The notes under the pieces were generated by a model. The model did no database searches, was not told where the DNA came from, and worked only from the letters and a program-made list of their open reading frames with translations. A DNA stretch of 64,000 nucleotides from Eumeta japonica (Eukaryota > Arthropoda > Insecta > Lepidoptera > Psychidae): NCBI GenBank assembly GCA_005406025.1, contig BGZK01000006.1, positions 620,001 through 684,000 on the forward strand, written 5' to 3'. Made by a program: the position numbers and the translations under genes. Shown piece after piece: positions 1 to 12,603 of the stretch. The first letter of the stretch is position 1. The number at the start of each line of letters is the position of its first letter.

Positions 1-602
1 GAGTTAACACGCTGTACATGTCAGGTATGTCTTTGATAGATTAGCGGAATACCGGATAAGGAAGTTAGGTAGGCTTGAATTGATCGTCGAGAATACCTCA
101 CTTCCAAAGTATGTTCTCAATAATCAATTTATTCCCAAGGTAACATTAAGTTATCTAAAGTATTGAATGAGACGTGTATTACTAAATGTAAGTTTCCACA
201 GTTGAGTGCGCATCTCTTTTAAGAAGAGGATGTAAGCTGGTATTAGGCAATAAAATATAGTCCCCACGCTGGGCCGATGAGTGCTGTGAACTTGATACGC
301 CCTCAAAGAAGACTCCGGCAAACCTTCTCCGACACTAGTATATATCGTATTAATAATACATGTACTATATTTAAATTTTATTTTATTCGTTTGTAGTTTA
401 TAAAGTTTCCTGTGACTTTATTCTCTAATACCACGTTAATGCTCAGAAAAAGCAAAGTAATTAATTTCAATACGCAAATACCTACTTTTAGAAATGAAAG
501 ACAACCGATAGACAGACGCGTGTCCGGTACCTCCTTCTGTATTCTGTATTTCTGTTTAAAAATAGTGGCCGGTTGGTGTGCCCGGTTTCGTGTTCAATCT
601 AA

Positions 603-860
603 CTCTGGAAAATTTCTTCGAAGCGAATTTTAAAAATGTGGGTATGTTTTCATTTTACACACAACCGTCCCGATTTAATGTTTTGCTAAAGACAAAGCGA
701 AGAAAATTATTAATTAATAAGGAAGCTTTCATTTTACATTCAACCGTGTCGATTTTATGTTTTGCTAAAAATAAATCCAAAAAAAAAATTAATTAATAAA
801 CAATAATTTTCTTCGCTTTACTTTATTTTCAAATTACATGTTTCGCTTCAAAAATTTTCT
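603..860. repeat. Tandem and inverted repeat cluster
   Basis: Two direct copies of about 70 bases (about 646-716 and 728-797) share 'ttcattttaca' and 'atttt-tgttttgctaaa'. The segment aaagcgaagaaaattatt (about 693-710) is inverted at about 802-822, and aaatttcttcgaagcgaa is partly inverted at 840-860. Confidence 0.6.
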
Positions 861-1439
861 AGTTAGTCATCAGAGGTCAAAACAAACGTGTGGCGGATGT
901 ATGTATTCGCCCTAACCATATTCGGCAGCCCTAAACGAAAGAATACATGTATAAATAAGAAATAAAAATACTTTCCCATTCGGGATCATAGCATTTTGTA
1001 CATAAATTATACTATTTATAAATAATATAGAGCATTTTCTTTTTTCCTCAAGCTGCTAATGAATGCAATAATTTTCACGTATTTTCCTACCTTAATGTAA
1101 AATAAAAATTACGCAAAAACTACTAAAAGTGGAAAGCTTTTAGATTAATTTATCATTATTTATACCAAAATACTTATTTAGAGTATAGTATAGAATTATT
1201 CACAATATATTAAAAAAAACCGCAAATTTTCCCTTTACGTATGCATAATTATATATATGTATGGCGAACTAATTTACATAATATCATATACATGATAGAA
1301 TCGTGAACATACCTTTAAACTATGTTAATAATGACCCATATCTAAACACATTAAAATATTATTAAGTACTTAGATAATTACATTTACCATCTGTCGCTAA
1401 TATCGCAACGTCAAAATAATTTGATACCATTCAACCGCA

Positions 1440-1620
1440 CGAAGGGTATACGGTCCAAGCGCATAGAGCGCGTACCGCGAGCATAGGCGTACGCGTTCCA
1501 GCCGCGCACTCCAGTACGCGCGGTGCGGGCGGTCGCTCGTCAGGGAACAGAAATAGTCCCGGGGTTATCTCCTTTTATTGGTTCGAAATGACGTTCCGGG
1601 CGTACGGCGAACCGCAATTT
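1440..1620. promoter_or_regulatory. CpG-rich island
   Basis: It is dense in CG dinucleotides ('gcgcgtaccgcgagc', 'agtacgcgcggtgcgggcgg') in AT-rich surroundings. No open frame or splice signal gives it a role. Confidence 0.25.
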
Positions 1621-3294
1621 ATTGTTCAAACAGCATAGAGGTCATTTTACAGTACAGGGGGAAAAAATCTCAAAAATACGTTAACATATGCTGCACTTTT
1701 TGCATTTCTATTAGTCTATATGAGAAAATATTTTCGATTTCATCAAAACGATAACCGAATAGGTATCGAATTTACCTCGTAACTCGGATTTTCGTCACGG
1801 CGACATAATCACGTATCCGTATAGGTGTATTCTTTTTTAATCGCTCAGTAGATCATTTACGTGTTATTTTACTGTTTTTCAGGTGTTTCCATATACTTTT
1901 ACAAGTTGTCAGATATCAGGACTTCTTGAACCGCCTACTCGATGAAGCTCTAAGGCGTAATAATATTCAGTTTAGCAAACTACAACAAATTGAAGGCCTA
2001 CTTCAAAAGGCAAATGCAAATTGCTCGTCAAATGCGCATCAATGACATATTAATTTAATTTGTACTATTATCTACACCTATATATAAATCCGTGAGTTTT
2101 GCCATTTTTTACTTTGTAATAAATATTCGTTCTATGACGCACTTAATCTATATTTACCATATTCAACATTTTTCGGTCCGTTTGTCTTACGATCTGAATA
2201 AATTGCAATGAAATTTAGAATATACGTAGATTATCTCTTGGAAAAGACGACAAAATATTTTATAAAGAAAAAAAAATAAAATATAAAGATACCAGAAAAA
2301 TAGCAACAATGTCGAAGGTGGATGAAAAAACCATAATATCGATGTAGAATCATGAGGTTTGATTTTTCAGCCAATTAAAACATATAGCTACTTAATTATC
2401 TTTACAAATAATGTATGAGTTAACACTTCTGAAACAGGTATGTTAAGCGGTTAATGCCGTGAGCGGCACGTCGGCGGACAAATTCTTCTTTGTCAGATTT
2501 CTTGTACATACCGGATGGCTTAAGAGTATTGTATACAGGAAGGTCTGTCATCAAACTTACTTCACCCATATCTCGCTATGGATCTTCTCAGATCCCTTGT
2601 GGTGGAGCGTGGTCCGCACCACCTCACACTCGAGACGAGGTCTGAGGCCAGCAGGACCGTACATACAGGCCAACATGACACGATATTATATTTAGCTGAG
2701 AAAATAATACGGACCGTCCTTTCCATGGTCTACCCGTTCACAGTCAATTAACTAACTAAATAATGCAACACGCATATATCACGACATGATGATCCTTTCA
2801 GCTTGTTGCTGTTATCGTTTTTTGTAAACTGTTAACATGAGATCACGCGTCTACGTAAGCAATAGACCTATAACGCCTAATGTTTGTTTGATGATGTTCG
2901 ATTGTTTTCATAGCGTGCTCAAAACTTGTACACGTAAACAATTAAAGTAGGTAATAAAAGGTATTACGAGAAATGTAACGTGTCCGTTGTCGTTTAGTTA
3001 TCTTTTCCAGATATTTCTGAGCGTAAAGGTACAATTAAAATATCAGAAAACAATATTTAATCGTTATACTAGATATTTTGAAAATCAATATCTATATCTA
3101 ATTATTTAGCATAGGAGTGTGAAATACAGCAGTGATACATTACATAAGAGATGATAAGACAAAACCACGAAGGCCTATAAGCGTCACAATGCGGCAGGAC
3201 AACAACGTTGAAAAGAAAAAACCAAAAATGTACACCCGACTTCCAACCGATCACGACGCGCTTGACTTGGCTTACATATTGAAAAATATAGAAG

Positions 3295-3420
3295 GGGCAT
3301 AGAGTGCGGGGGGGAATAGGCCGGTGAATGAGAGAGGGGGTTGTATTGGAACAAAAATTTTATGTGGCAGACCCAAATCGACGCGGCAAAGCTACGGGCG
3401 AGAACCTAGTAGAAACAATA
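3295..3420 (+). repeat. SINE-like fragment
   Basis: 'gggggggaataggccggtga', then 'aaattttatgtggcag' and 'gcaaagctacgggcgagaac', a lepidopteran repeat type; only one copy lies in this window. Confidence 0.4.
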
Positions 3421-4360
3421 ATAAATATCTTCGAACACACACATAATAATACTACTTGATCCCAAACTAAGCAACGAAGCTCGTGCTAAGGATATCAGAT
3501 AATTGATACACCACATATATATTTTGTTTTTTTGTAAATGCATACACATAATTCATAGAGACATCCGATATAAACATATATATGTGTATTATCAAATAGA
3601 CTTTACGGTCTCTAAAATGTCACGAATATTTTAAAAAGTTTGAAGTGCCGTAATTAATATAATTATATGTCCTACCGATCGCAACGTTTATGACTCGCTC
3701 AAGTTCAATGGTGACTGTGTTAATTAAGACGTTCCGGCTTAGCCTTTACAAATAATAAAAGTAATTACATATCACGTATAATATGAATTTATCAATGCTT
3801 ATTGCTGCGCCCGATCATGAACAGTCGATTCATCCAAGTTATTAATACGGGCGGTTATCGGAAGGCGTGCGATAGCCGCGCGCGCAGTCTCGTCGTGCTG
3901 TAGATCACTTCCTTGCTGCAATTATGATTAATTTTACAGTGAAAGTCTACGTTTCGGAGATTCCATGACGGATGTTGAAAATTTATTTGGTACATTTTTG
4001 CCGGGGAACATCCGAATCGTTTAATGTATTAATGATGTACGGCTGGCTGTATCAACATTTAAGAGGCGCAAATTAATAGCCAACATTAAAAACCTTATTG
4101 TTGCTGTACTCAATTTGTGATTTCGTCCATCCATCTAGCTTTTCTAGCTCCCAAGTGAAACGAAATCGACTAACGACTTAAAATTCGCATATAATAATAT
4201 TTGTAATACGATGGCTCAAAACTAAATTCTAATTAAAATTTAAAACATTTTTTTTTTGAAGAGAAAGGTGATACTTTAAACGGAATTTCAAAATTAACCT
4301 ACTACGATTGTAGAGCCTAGTTAATTGACACCACGCAGAATGTAGAAATACAAAAACCGG

Positions 4361-4985
4361 TTAAGAGCATGTCGGTCCATGCTCACTGTAGGGTTCCGAA
4401 GCCGTTACTACAAAGAAATGCACTACTAATGAAAAACACTGCTAATTGTTACACTTTTTCCATGTTTTCCGCACAGAATAGGTGTATGCTCTTTAGTCGC
4501 CTATAACTAGAGAAACAAGTAGGTATATCGACTATTACTCTTAAAGTAATGTAAATTAAGATGCACCAGCAAAAGAGCGTAAGTTCATAGTAATTACGTC
4601 CTTTTGTTAAGAAGTGAAGTTTTTCGGCAATATTTCAAAAATAATAAATCCGATCATGTTCAAAGCATTTTTTTGTTGAAAACATGTATTAAGCGTTACC
4701 ATCGTAATTTTTTTACAATTTCTGCTACTTTCGAAGCGATTATCAACTAGTCATTAGAAAAAAAATTAATTCAGCTTCTGTTACATGTCCCTCCCCTCCC
4801 TAGAATTATTTATTTTTTATTATTCAACTACAAAACTTAGTAGCGGCGTATACAAGATACCTATACTTCTAATTTCATCAATATACATCTTGTAGTTTTT
4901 GAGTAAAATTCCTGTGATATACGGACGGACGGACATTAAATTATAAGGCTTCGTTTTTTGCATTTTGGCTCGGAACCCTAGAAAA
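4361..4985 (+). repeat. Interspersed repeat with 'acggacggacgg' tail, copy 1
   Basis: It begins 'agagcatgtcggtccatgct', carries 'tagggttccg' near its start and 'cggaaccctag' at its end (subterminal inverted repeats), and has an acggacggacggac run before the end. It matches 8508-9292. Such units are abundant in lepidopteran genomes. It has no coding capacity. Confidence 0.75.
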
Positions 4986-6289
4986 GATATCGTCTCAGGC
5001 TATCATTTTACGCGGGCTCTCTCTGGACATGTTTTATTGCCGGGTTTAGCACATAATAACTCTACGTAGGGAGTGGTAATTTTCTACTTGAATACCGAAT
5101 ACTAGACACTTATATGATAGAAAATAATAGTACTAATACAGCTTGTTTTTTTTCACTTGTTAACTCAATAGATTTCGCGATGAAATTGTGAAAAATAAAA
5201 ACAAGGTCTCTATTTCAAAAATGTAATTATCATTTGGAAAATCCTCTCTTTTTTCATTTTATCTTAGTATGAAATAAAGGGGTAGGTAACCTATGATTAA
5301 ATCTTGTCCAATTGCAAATTTCGATGACGTTCATTCGACTACTACGGAACCCAGGATATGGTAAAGCGATTAACTCTTTTAATGCATTTCATAAAAAAAA
5401 AACACAAAACAAGATATAGTATGTTGGTATCGATGCATCGTGTACGTTACAAAAAAACTTCTGTCGCCACGTATCCTGGTCATTGAATCACGAGTGTTTT
5501 GTTCACTGAAGTGTGTTCGAATAAAATACTGAAATAAAAAAATTTGGTAATTACGTTTCAAAATTTACGCTTCAATTTGCCCCTTTATTATGAAAATTTA
5601 CTTTGCGATTTGCCGCTTGTGTTTGAATCATTATATTCATTTTTCGTTCGAAAAATGAAATTACATTCATTGGATACATTTTAGAATGAATCGCTTGAGC
5701 ATCGCATATTAAATGTTAATCGATTAAGGTAAATGTCAATGACAGGAAGAATGGCTTCAACGCTGGCAAAAAAAAACTGCTTTACAAAAATTCATCTTAA
5801 AACATATTTGATTGAACGGGTCGAGGAAAAAAATACGATGCGCAATTACTTACGTAACTAATCGCGGTAATAAAGGTAAACTTTTTATGATTTGTTTGTT
5901 TTTTTATTCGACTAAATGTTTATACAATTTATGGTATATGATCATTAGTATGATTTATTATTAATTTATTCAAAAAAAACATATTTACTAAACAGTAAAT
6001 TAAGAAACACAAAATATAAAATGTGTATAAAAAATCAGATTTTAAAGAACACAATTTGGATAACGAACCCTAACAAAATACATATATAAGAAGTAACATA
6101 AATTTCTACTGGTGTATTCAGATATTTCTTTCTGTTCAAATAGGTAGCGATCATAAAGCAATGAAATACCAAAAATATTAGACAGTAGAACTGACATAAG
6201 TCGCCGTCAGGATCGACCCAGTCGAACGTTATTATATAAAGCAAACGGTACGGCGATTCCAGTTTTGTCTATTGGACGATCGAAACCAG

Positions 6290-6760
6290 TCGCAATTGCT
6301 TAACGGCCGGGGCGAGCGTGGACCGAAACGAACTTAATTACGACGTCAGAACGCATCGCCACCGGCGACGGCGACACAGCGATCATGAGCGACATGAGCT
6401 TTACGGTCGCGCCTGTCGGCAGACGCGAGTCTGACAGCTGACGTCCAGAGAAATCGACGTTCGACAGTACCCCTTCGAGATCTGCATCGGCCACCAACAC
6501 ACAGAACAATAAAGATCTGATCAGCACTTGATACTACACATCTCTAAAATTATTGTTTCGATCGTTTGAAACTGAACCGATTTGAAATCTGAAAGACGAC
6601 CGAATGTCCGAATTCGAATTTGGCGCCGACGAGATCCGCTCGTCGAGAGTCGCGTGCGCATCGACCGCGGCGTAGATTTGAACTGCTCACGCGCAGCGAT
6701 CGGTTAGATGGAGCGACCCGCGGCATCTAAGCAACCGGACAGACGACACGATCATCGATT
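6290..6760 (-). promoter_or_regulatory. CpG-rich island
   Basis: About 470 bases much richer in CG dinucleotides than the surrounding AT-rich DNA. A - strand frame reads for 75 codons but starts at GTG and has no family signature. It could be a promoter or first non-coding exon. The direction is a guess. Confidence 0.3.
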
Positions 6761-8507
6761 TCGACATTTATTTGAATAATGTATGTGTACTTGTTACATT
6801 TGAGACATTTTAAATATATGAACGCAATATCTAATAACACTCTTAACGTTGTCACTTATTTTCTTATTCTACTTGGGCGTTCATACAGGCGTAACTGCAG
6901 CAGATGATAAATTTTATTATTCCCTGTTTTAAATAGCATCAGATTAATATTTTTATTTGATAAACAAATATTCTCCTTACTACGCGCAAGAAATAATAGG
7001 AATCTTAATAAAGCACAGGAAAATAATCAAATATCCGAGTAGGTATCTGGCAGTGAAGTTGAGAGCCAGAAGCACGATAGGGCTAAGACGTACGGCGAGA
7101 TCGCAAAATCGTCTCATAAAATGGTGTCATCAATCAGTCACTGCGGTTGGCTGAAAGTTTCAAGCGAATGATTATAACGATGATTCACAAATAAACAATC
7201 TCATATAAAATAATAACAAATAATCTTTCACATACATAGGTGTCCATCGTTTCAATATTTGTCATTTTTTTAAATATTCACTAAGGACGTTTGTTTTCGT
7301 CAATTCTTTAAATTGAAGTAAATAGAAGTTGTATTTTCGCCACTAATATCTTTTTTGTAACTACATATATCTATAATAAACTTAACATTTTATATTAAAC
7401 GGCTTAGAAGTAAACAGGGTGTCACAGACAAACGAACACACAGATACCGAAACGATTGTTTTCGGATTCGATTCCAAGAGACTAGAAAAGATTTTAGTCT
7501 GAGAACTACCATTAGAAAACGTCACCTTCAAGCTTCTACAAATTACACCTTTTTAAAAGACTGTATCTGCATATCGTCAAAATTTTAGATGAACCCAATT
7601 CTTTTTAAAATGTTATTTACTTTTGTGTTGTTTTTCTTTTATTATTAGAAAACAGCCGTAAATTAAAACACGTACCAAATACACTTGATTAAATCAATAC
7701 GATTCCTCCAAAGCACAACCGACTGAACAAGTGTTTATTGTAAAATTTACCCATAATACAGACATAACACAATGCACTTTCCACAACAATGTAACAGTGA
7801 AATCCAATTTAACATTAATAAAAACACACTACATTTTTATAGTTTTCCATTAGTTACAGAAATTAGACCAGAACAGATGATGTACGTAGATACACCTCAT
7901 TTATTTTAGAATACAAAATATTAAAAGTTGTCCGTGAAGGATTAGTGTTGTTAAATTGAAATATTAAATACAATCTGTGTCCACTAATAGCGTGATTTCA
8001 ATTTTTACAAAACCATGACAAACAAGATGAATAAGTGTAAAATACAGAAAGTAAATTTACAAAACTTCGTCGAACACGAGACTTTATTCAATGCAAGTAA
8101 ACACGTATGTCGTAATTATGTTATATGCATTGGTGTACACGATTTTCATAATTCAAACGATTTCATTCATTTTCACATGCGAAAATTGTAAATAAGAAAT
8201 TATCGGTCCGGTACACTCGATCCGTCACGTTCCAAACGCATCAAGTAATTAGGCAGGAATTTATCGTTATTTTTAGAACAAACGGTAGGCCAAAGACGGC
8301 GCGGCTCTGACGGAAGACATTCTTCAGTATTTAAAGTTATTTATGTTGCTATTACGAAATGAGGAAGGTAATCGGAGTGCTATATAAATCGATGGAATAA
8401 TAAAAAAAGGACTGTATTGTTTTAAAATAAATAACGTTATTGCAACAAAAACGACGAATTTCGGTAGGATTACTGAGAATTAAGTAGAGAAGTTGCAAAA
8501 AAAAAAC

Positions 8508-9292
8508 GCCAAGAGCATGTCGGACCATGCTCGGTGTAGGGTTCCGTAGCCGTTACTACAAAAAAATGCACTACAGATGAAAAAATGTACGTTATTATAC
8601 TTTTTTTCATGTTTCCCACAAAGTAAGTTTTGGTCGTCTATAACTGAAAAAATAAGTAGGTATATTGACAATTACCCTTAAATTAACAGTGCTGACTTAG
8701 CTGTGACTCAAAACACTTATTAGTTTCAAAATGTAGAAATACGATGTGAAAAAGTGCACCAGCGAAAGAGCGTATCTTTATGGTGCTTACGTTCTTTTGT
8801 GGACAAGCGCAGTTTTTTAGCAAATCTGTACATCCGATCATGTGGAAAACAACTTTCGTAGAAAATATTTATTAAGCGTTACCTTTGTAATTTTTTAAAA
8901 TAGTTTTTGGACATAGGTTTAAAAAAAAGTGGGGAAGGACACAATTTATGCTACTTTTGTAGGTATTATTTCCGAATGTATTCTCGTGATCAAAAAAATT
9001 GCATAGTCACCTCAAAATGTTTTTAGAAGTGCCACACGTTGATGTTTCCTGAAATTTTTTTTAGCTTCTGTTGCATGTACGGCGTACCTACCCCCTGTAA
9101 AAGTATTTAATTCTGTAATTTAACTACCAAACTAAGTAGTGGCTTATACAAGACGCTTATACATACTCTAAATTACATCAATACACATCTAGTAGTTTTT
9201 GAGTAAAATGTCTGTGATATACGGACGGACGGATGGACATGACGAAACTATATGGATTCCGTTTTTGCCATTTTAGCTATAGAACCCTAAAA
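8508..9292 (+). repeat. Interspersed repeat with 'acggacggacgg' tail, copy 2
   Basis: It has the same order of blocks as 4361-4985 in the same orientation, but is about 160 bases longer because of extra internal sequence. Confidence 0.75.
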
Positions 9293-9539
9293 AAGAAATA
9301 TCAATGATCTAAATCAATGATCAACAATGAAAAACAGAAAAAGGATTAGATTTACAATCAGCTTTCACCGTGTTAACGTAATACTAAAAATTAACAAGTT
9401 TCTGCCCTTTTAAATAAAACTAGAATATTGTTACATAACACCTTACGAATAGCGAGTAGCCTTCGTGACCGAACAGTAACGTCTGAAACATATACTGGAG
9501 GATACGTACGCACCATAGATAAAACACTACAATGTAGAA

Positions 9540-9720
9540 TAGGCTGCCTACTCATTGCGGTGCCCTAAAGGACGCGGGCTCCCTGTGCGGTGCCTAAGGC
9601 GGGGACCGCCCCGCGCGAAGTAGCGGCGCGTCGCCAGTCAACGCCGACGGAGTGCGGGAGAATCTTATCGTTTCCGATAAGGAAGCTCCGAGCGCTCTCT
9701 TCGTGGGATATAAAACAAAC
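9540..9720. promoter_or_regulatory. CpG-rich island with paired GATA sites
   Basis: It holds 'gcggggaccgccccgcgcga' and, at about 9664-9682, 'cttatcgtttccgataag', two GATA-factor-like sites as an inverted repeat. No gene is attached. Confidence 0.3.
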
Positions 9721-10120
9721 AACTTGTGTAATAACGTAGTAAGCTGTCGTCGAGCTTTCTCGCCTATCCGCCTCGAATAGATTAGATAAGACGGTTCCGA
9801 GATTTGAAAGACTTTGTTTTACAAAATTTGTCCGTTAAGTTGTTACCATTGCTTTTTATTATGGTAGCCATGGAAGAGGTACAGACCAAAAAATAAATTT
9901 TAGGTAATGGATTGCCATATAACTATCTAGTTATTAACAACTGGCATAGTTTTATTGCACGCCTCACAACGCGAAGCGTTTGACGTGCAGTGCAATACTG
10001 TCAACCAGCACAAAACAAATGCCATCTTGAACTTTGATTGCCTCTTATATATGCACATCGTACTTATACGCTAATATGTCGAAAAACTATCTTTATAACA
10101 CAATTATAACAACAAATTAA

Positions 10121-10370
10121 CACTTAGTACGCGGCTCCGCCTGCGTCGAAGAATGAATTACTTCATCGTGTATTTGACCGATTACGATAATAAATCATGC
10201 TCCCGATCGCTATCCCGTTCTCGACTCCGGTCCCGGTCCTGTTCTCGATGCCGACTTGAATCACTCTCGATTCTGAGTTCGGTCTCGATTTGAGTAGATC
10301 CAATTCTGATCCAGCTTTCGATCCCGGTCCCGATCTTAATTCTTACCTTAATCAGAGCAATTTCCAGCAT
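10121..10370 (+). repeat. SINE-like 'cgcggctccg' element with pyrimidine-rich body
   Basis: The head 'acgcggctccgcctgcgtc', then 'gaatgaattacttcatc', then a body of repeated 'tcccggtcc/tctcgattc' units. It is the same family as copies at 26.3, 29.8, 32.4, 33.6, 44.4, 44.7 and 54.2 kb. Confidence 0.7.
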
Positions 10371-10929
10371 CAAAATATTTTTTTTTTGTTATATGACTTA
10401 GGGATAGTATCGAAAGATTTTGTAATAACACAAATATGTAGATGAAGCCAAAGCGAGATATTAATAATCTATATTACTCAAGGAGTTTCTTATTAATGAA
10501 GTAATTCTTAGCATCGATTTAGTAGTTCGGTTCAGTAATAAAAATACGCAGACAACGTCAAATAAAAATACTAGTTTCCTTTTTCAGAAATCTTCCTATG
10601 CGCCAGTACAACATTTCGTCAGTTTCATAGTAATTGTATGAATGGTTTAAACCCGCAAAAAAATCAACAAACCTCACACTCATTTTTATACATTACACAA
10701 CTAACTCCGCTCTCCCATTTAATTGTAAAAGACGCGTCTCACTACTTCTCAGTCTTACCTCGCTCAATAAAAAGTTTCATACAAAATTCAACCACCTTTA
10801 ACTCCGATAAAATACAAATTATACACATTTAAACTTTTTAGATATTTTTTTCCTTACTGTGTAAATTGGTCAAGCCTTCTTGAGGATAATGCGCTAAGTC
10901 TATTTCACAAACTTTAACGAAACACATTT

Positions 10930-11180
10930 TAAATACACGGTTCCTGTTGGGAACCGTGCATTTTTCTGAGATAAAAAGTAGCCTATGTGCTATTGCAGAC
11001 TATAATCTATCTCTGCGCCAAATGTCATCCAGGTCCGCACAACCATTTTTACGTGATATATAGATTATAGAAAGAAAAAAACTGATTGAAACAAAAAAAA
11101 AGATCTATTCATGTCCGTATGTCTGTACGTATGGATTCCGCGTGTAGTCACGACAACGTCCGAAATACACCACATATCGA
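10930..11180 (+). repeat. RTE-type retroelement 3' fragment
   Basis: A 9-bp hairpin (CACGGTTCC / GGAACCGTG) is followed by 'gataaaaagtagcctatgtg' and 'atctatctctgcgccaaatg', a block widely found at 3' ends of RTE-like elements and their SINEs in Lepidoptera. Confidence 0.5.
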
Positions 11181-12331
11181 GATCATTTTTTTATATTCAC
11201 TTTAGACTTGTTTCCCCTAACTTCGTATTGAAAATGGCTGTTTAATCGATATTAATGAAAGACTAAAATCGACTCGTATTTTGTAAATCTATATCTATGA
11301 AAAAATATTGTTTAGGTTTAGGCCGCGGGCGAGCGTCATTTGTCAGCTGACTTTTAATAATTACAGCCTACTGCGCACGCATCGTATTCCTCTCATTCAA
11401 ATGAGAAATACCGCGAAATTAAAAAAAAAAAAATTAAGCAAATTTTTTTTTGTTTTTTTCATTTTGTTTTGTTTTTTAATGAGCGATATGAGGCGTGCAC
11501 ATTTGGCATATTCTAAATTTTTAAATAAATAATTCGACGAACAATTATACACTGAGGAATACGTATCTTCGCTATTAACCTATTTATTAGTGTTCGCAGG
11601 TAAAAATACGTTAATGAGAAGTACCTATTCATAACTTGCTAGAAAAAAATATTTATTACTAGACTAGTAAAAAACATAATTTGACAACTTGCTAATTTAA
11701 TAACATTTAGTGACCTCATTTGGATGATATCTAAAACATAATAAAGAATACTATAAACACACAAATACTACAATACATACTCACGCGCGATAAATATAAC
11801 TCTTTTTGGCAGTCGGTTAATTGTCGGTTAATCGAACACAGTATTTTCATTTAAATATGTACATTAATAAATAACTGACATGTGTGAATACTAAAAGAGT
11901 CAATTGAATACATATTTTTTAAATTTATCATTATCAGTGAAGTTATTATTCAAAAGAATGTATCGTTTTGATAATGTATTAAGGAAGCGACAAAAAATAA
12001 TATAAATAAAATAATAATTAAACTAAATTATCTGTATGTACATTGACGCCATCTAGAGTTGGAATAGCAAAATTAAATGTCATTGAAAAAAAGTTTAGTT
12101 GCTTTGCGCCCTCTAGTGTACAATGATTAAACAAATTTGACCTAAACACGTTGATAGATGTCGCTTCTACAAGAAAATTGCAGTATACAAGAAATGCTTA
12201 ATGTTTCACATACTTTTACTCTTCCTACAAATAACAATTCTTAATGATTGTATATATATTTACACACTGAAATATTTATATCGACAAAAAGAAAGAAAAA
12301 TGATTGCATTCACGTAGGGCAACATTGTGCG

Positions 12332-12440
12332 TGACGTCGTGCTGCGCAGCGCGGCTATTTTCATCGTTGCTATAGGTTGATAAAATGAGCAGACATTTTG
12401 TTTGTGACGTTGTGACGCGTATTACGGCGTAATAATAAAA
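12332..12440 (+). promoter_or_regulatory. Promoter-proximal region of the MADF-BESS gene with CRE-like sites and a small uORF
   Basis: A GC-rich stretch directly upstream of the start codon holds TGACGTCG (12332-12339), TGACGT (12405-12410) and TGACGCG (12413-12419), all like CRE/ATF sites. A 15-codon upstream reading frame (12385-12432, MSRHFV...) ends nine bases before the main ATG, if transcription starts upstream of it. No TATA box is obvious. The transcription start is not known. Confidence 0.4.
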
Positions 12441-12603
12441 ATGCCACTAAATGCGATCGGTTGGACTTCAGAAGAAGACGAAATATTGGTGGACTTAGTA
12501 GAACCGAATCCTTTTCTCTACAATATACTAGATCCATCACGAAGGAATATATTGGCACGAGAATCTAAATGGCAAGAAATAGGCGAAGCCCTAGGCAAAC
12601 CAG
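12441..12603 (+). CDS. MADF-BESS exon 1
   Basis: It holds 54 codons plus one base from ATG at 12441 to the donor CAG|gtgagt. It encodes the first half of the MADF domain. The open frame continues into the intron, but that extension has no family similarity. Confidence 0.9.

Larger units (their letters stand above)
1..12300. other. Gene-free stretch (intron or intergenic)
   Basis: Apart from the repeats and CpG-rich islands listed separately, this stretch is AT-rich and holds no exon that I can support. All open frames are short, and many begin with GTG or TTG. Confidence 0.6.

Noticed and set aside
6300..6527. Short - strand frame that looks like a secreted peptide
   Set aside because: The first codon is GTG; the CpG-rich composition explains the absence of stops.
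10182..10373. Arg/Glu/Asp-rich - strand frame
   Set aside because: It is the same SINE body read on the reverse strand.
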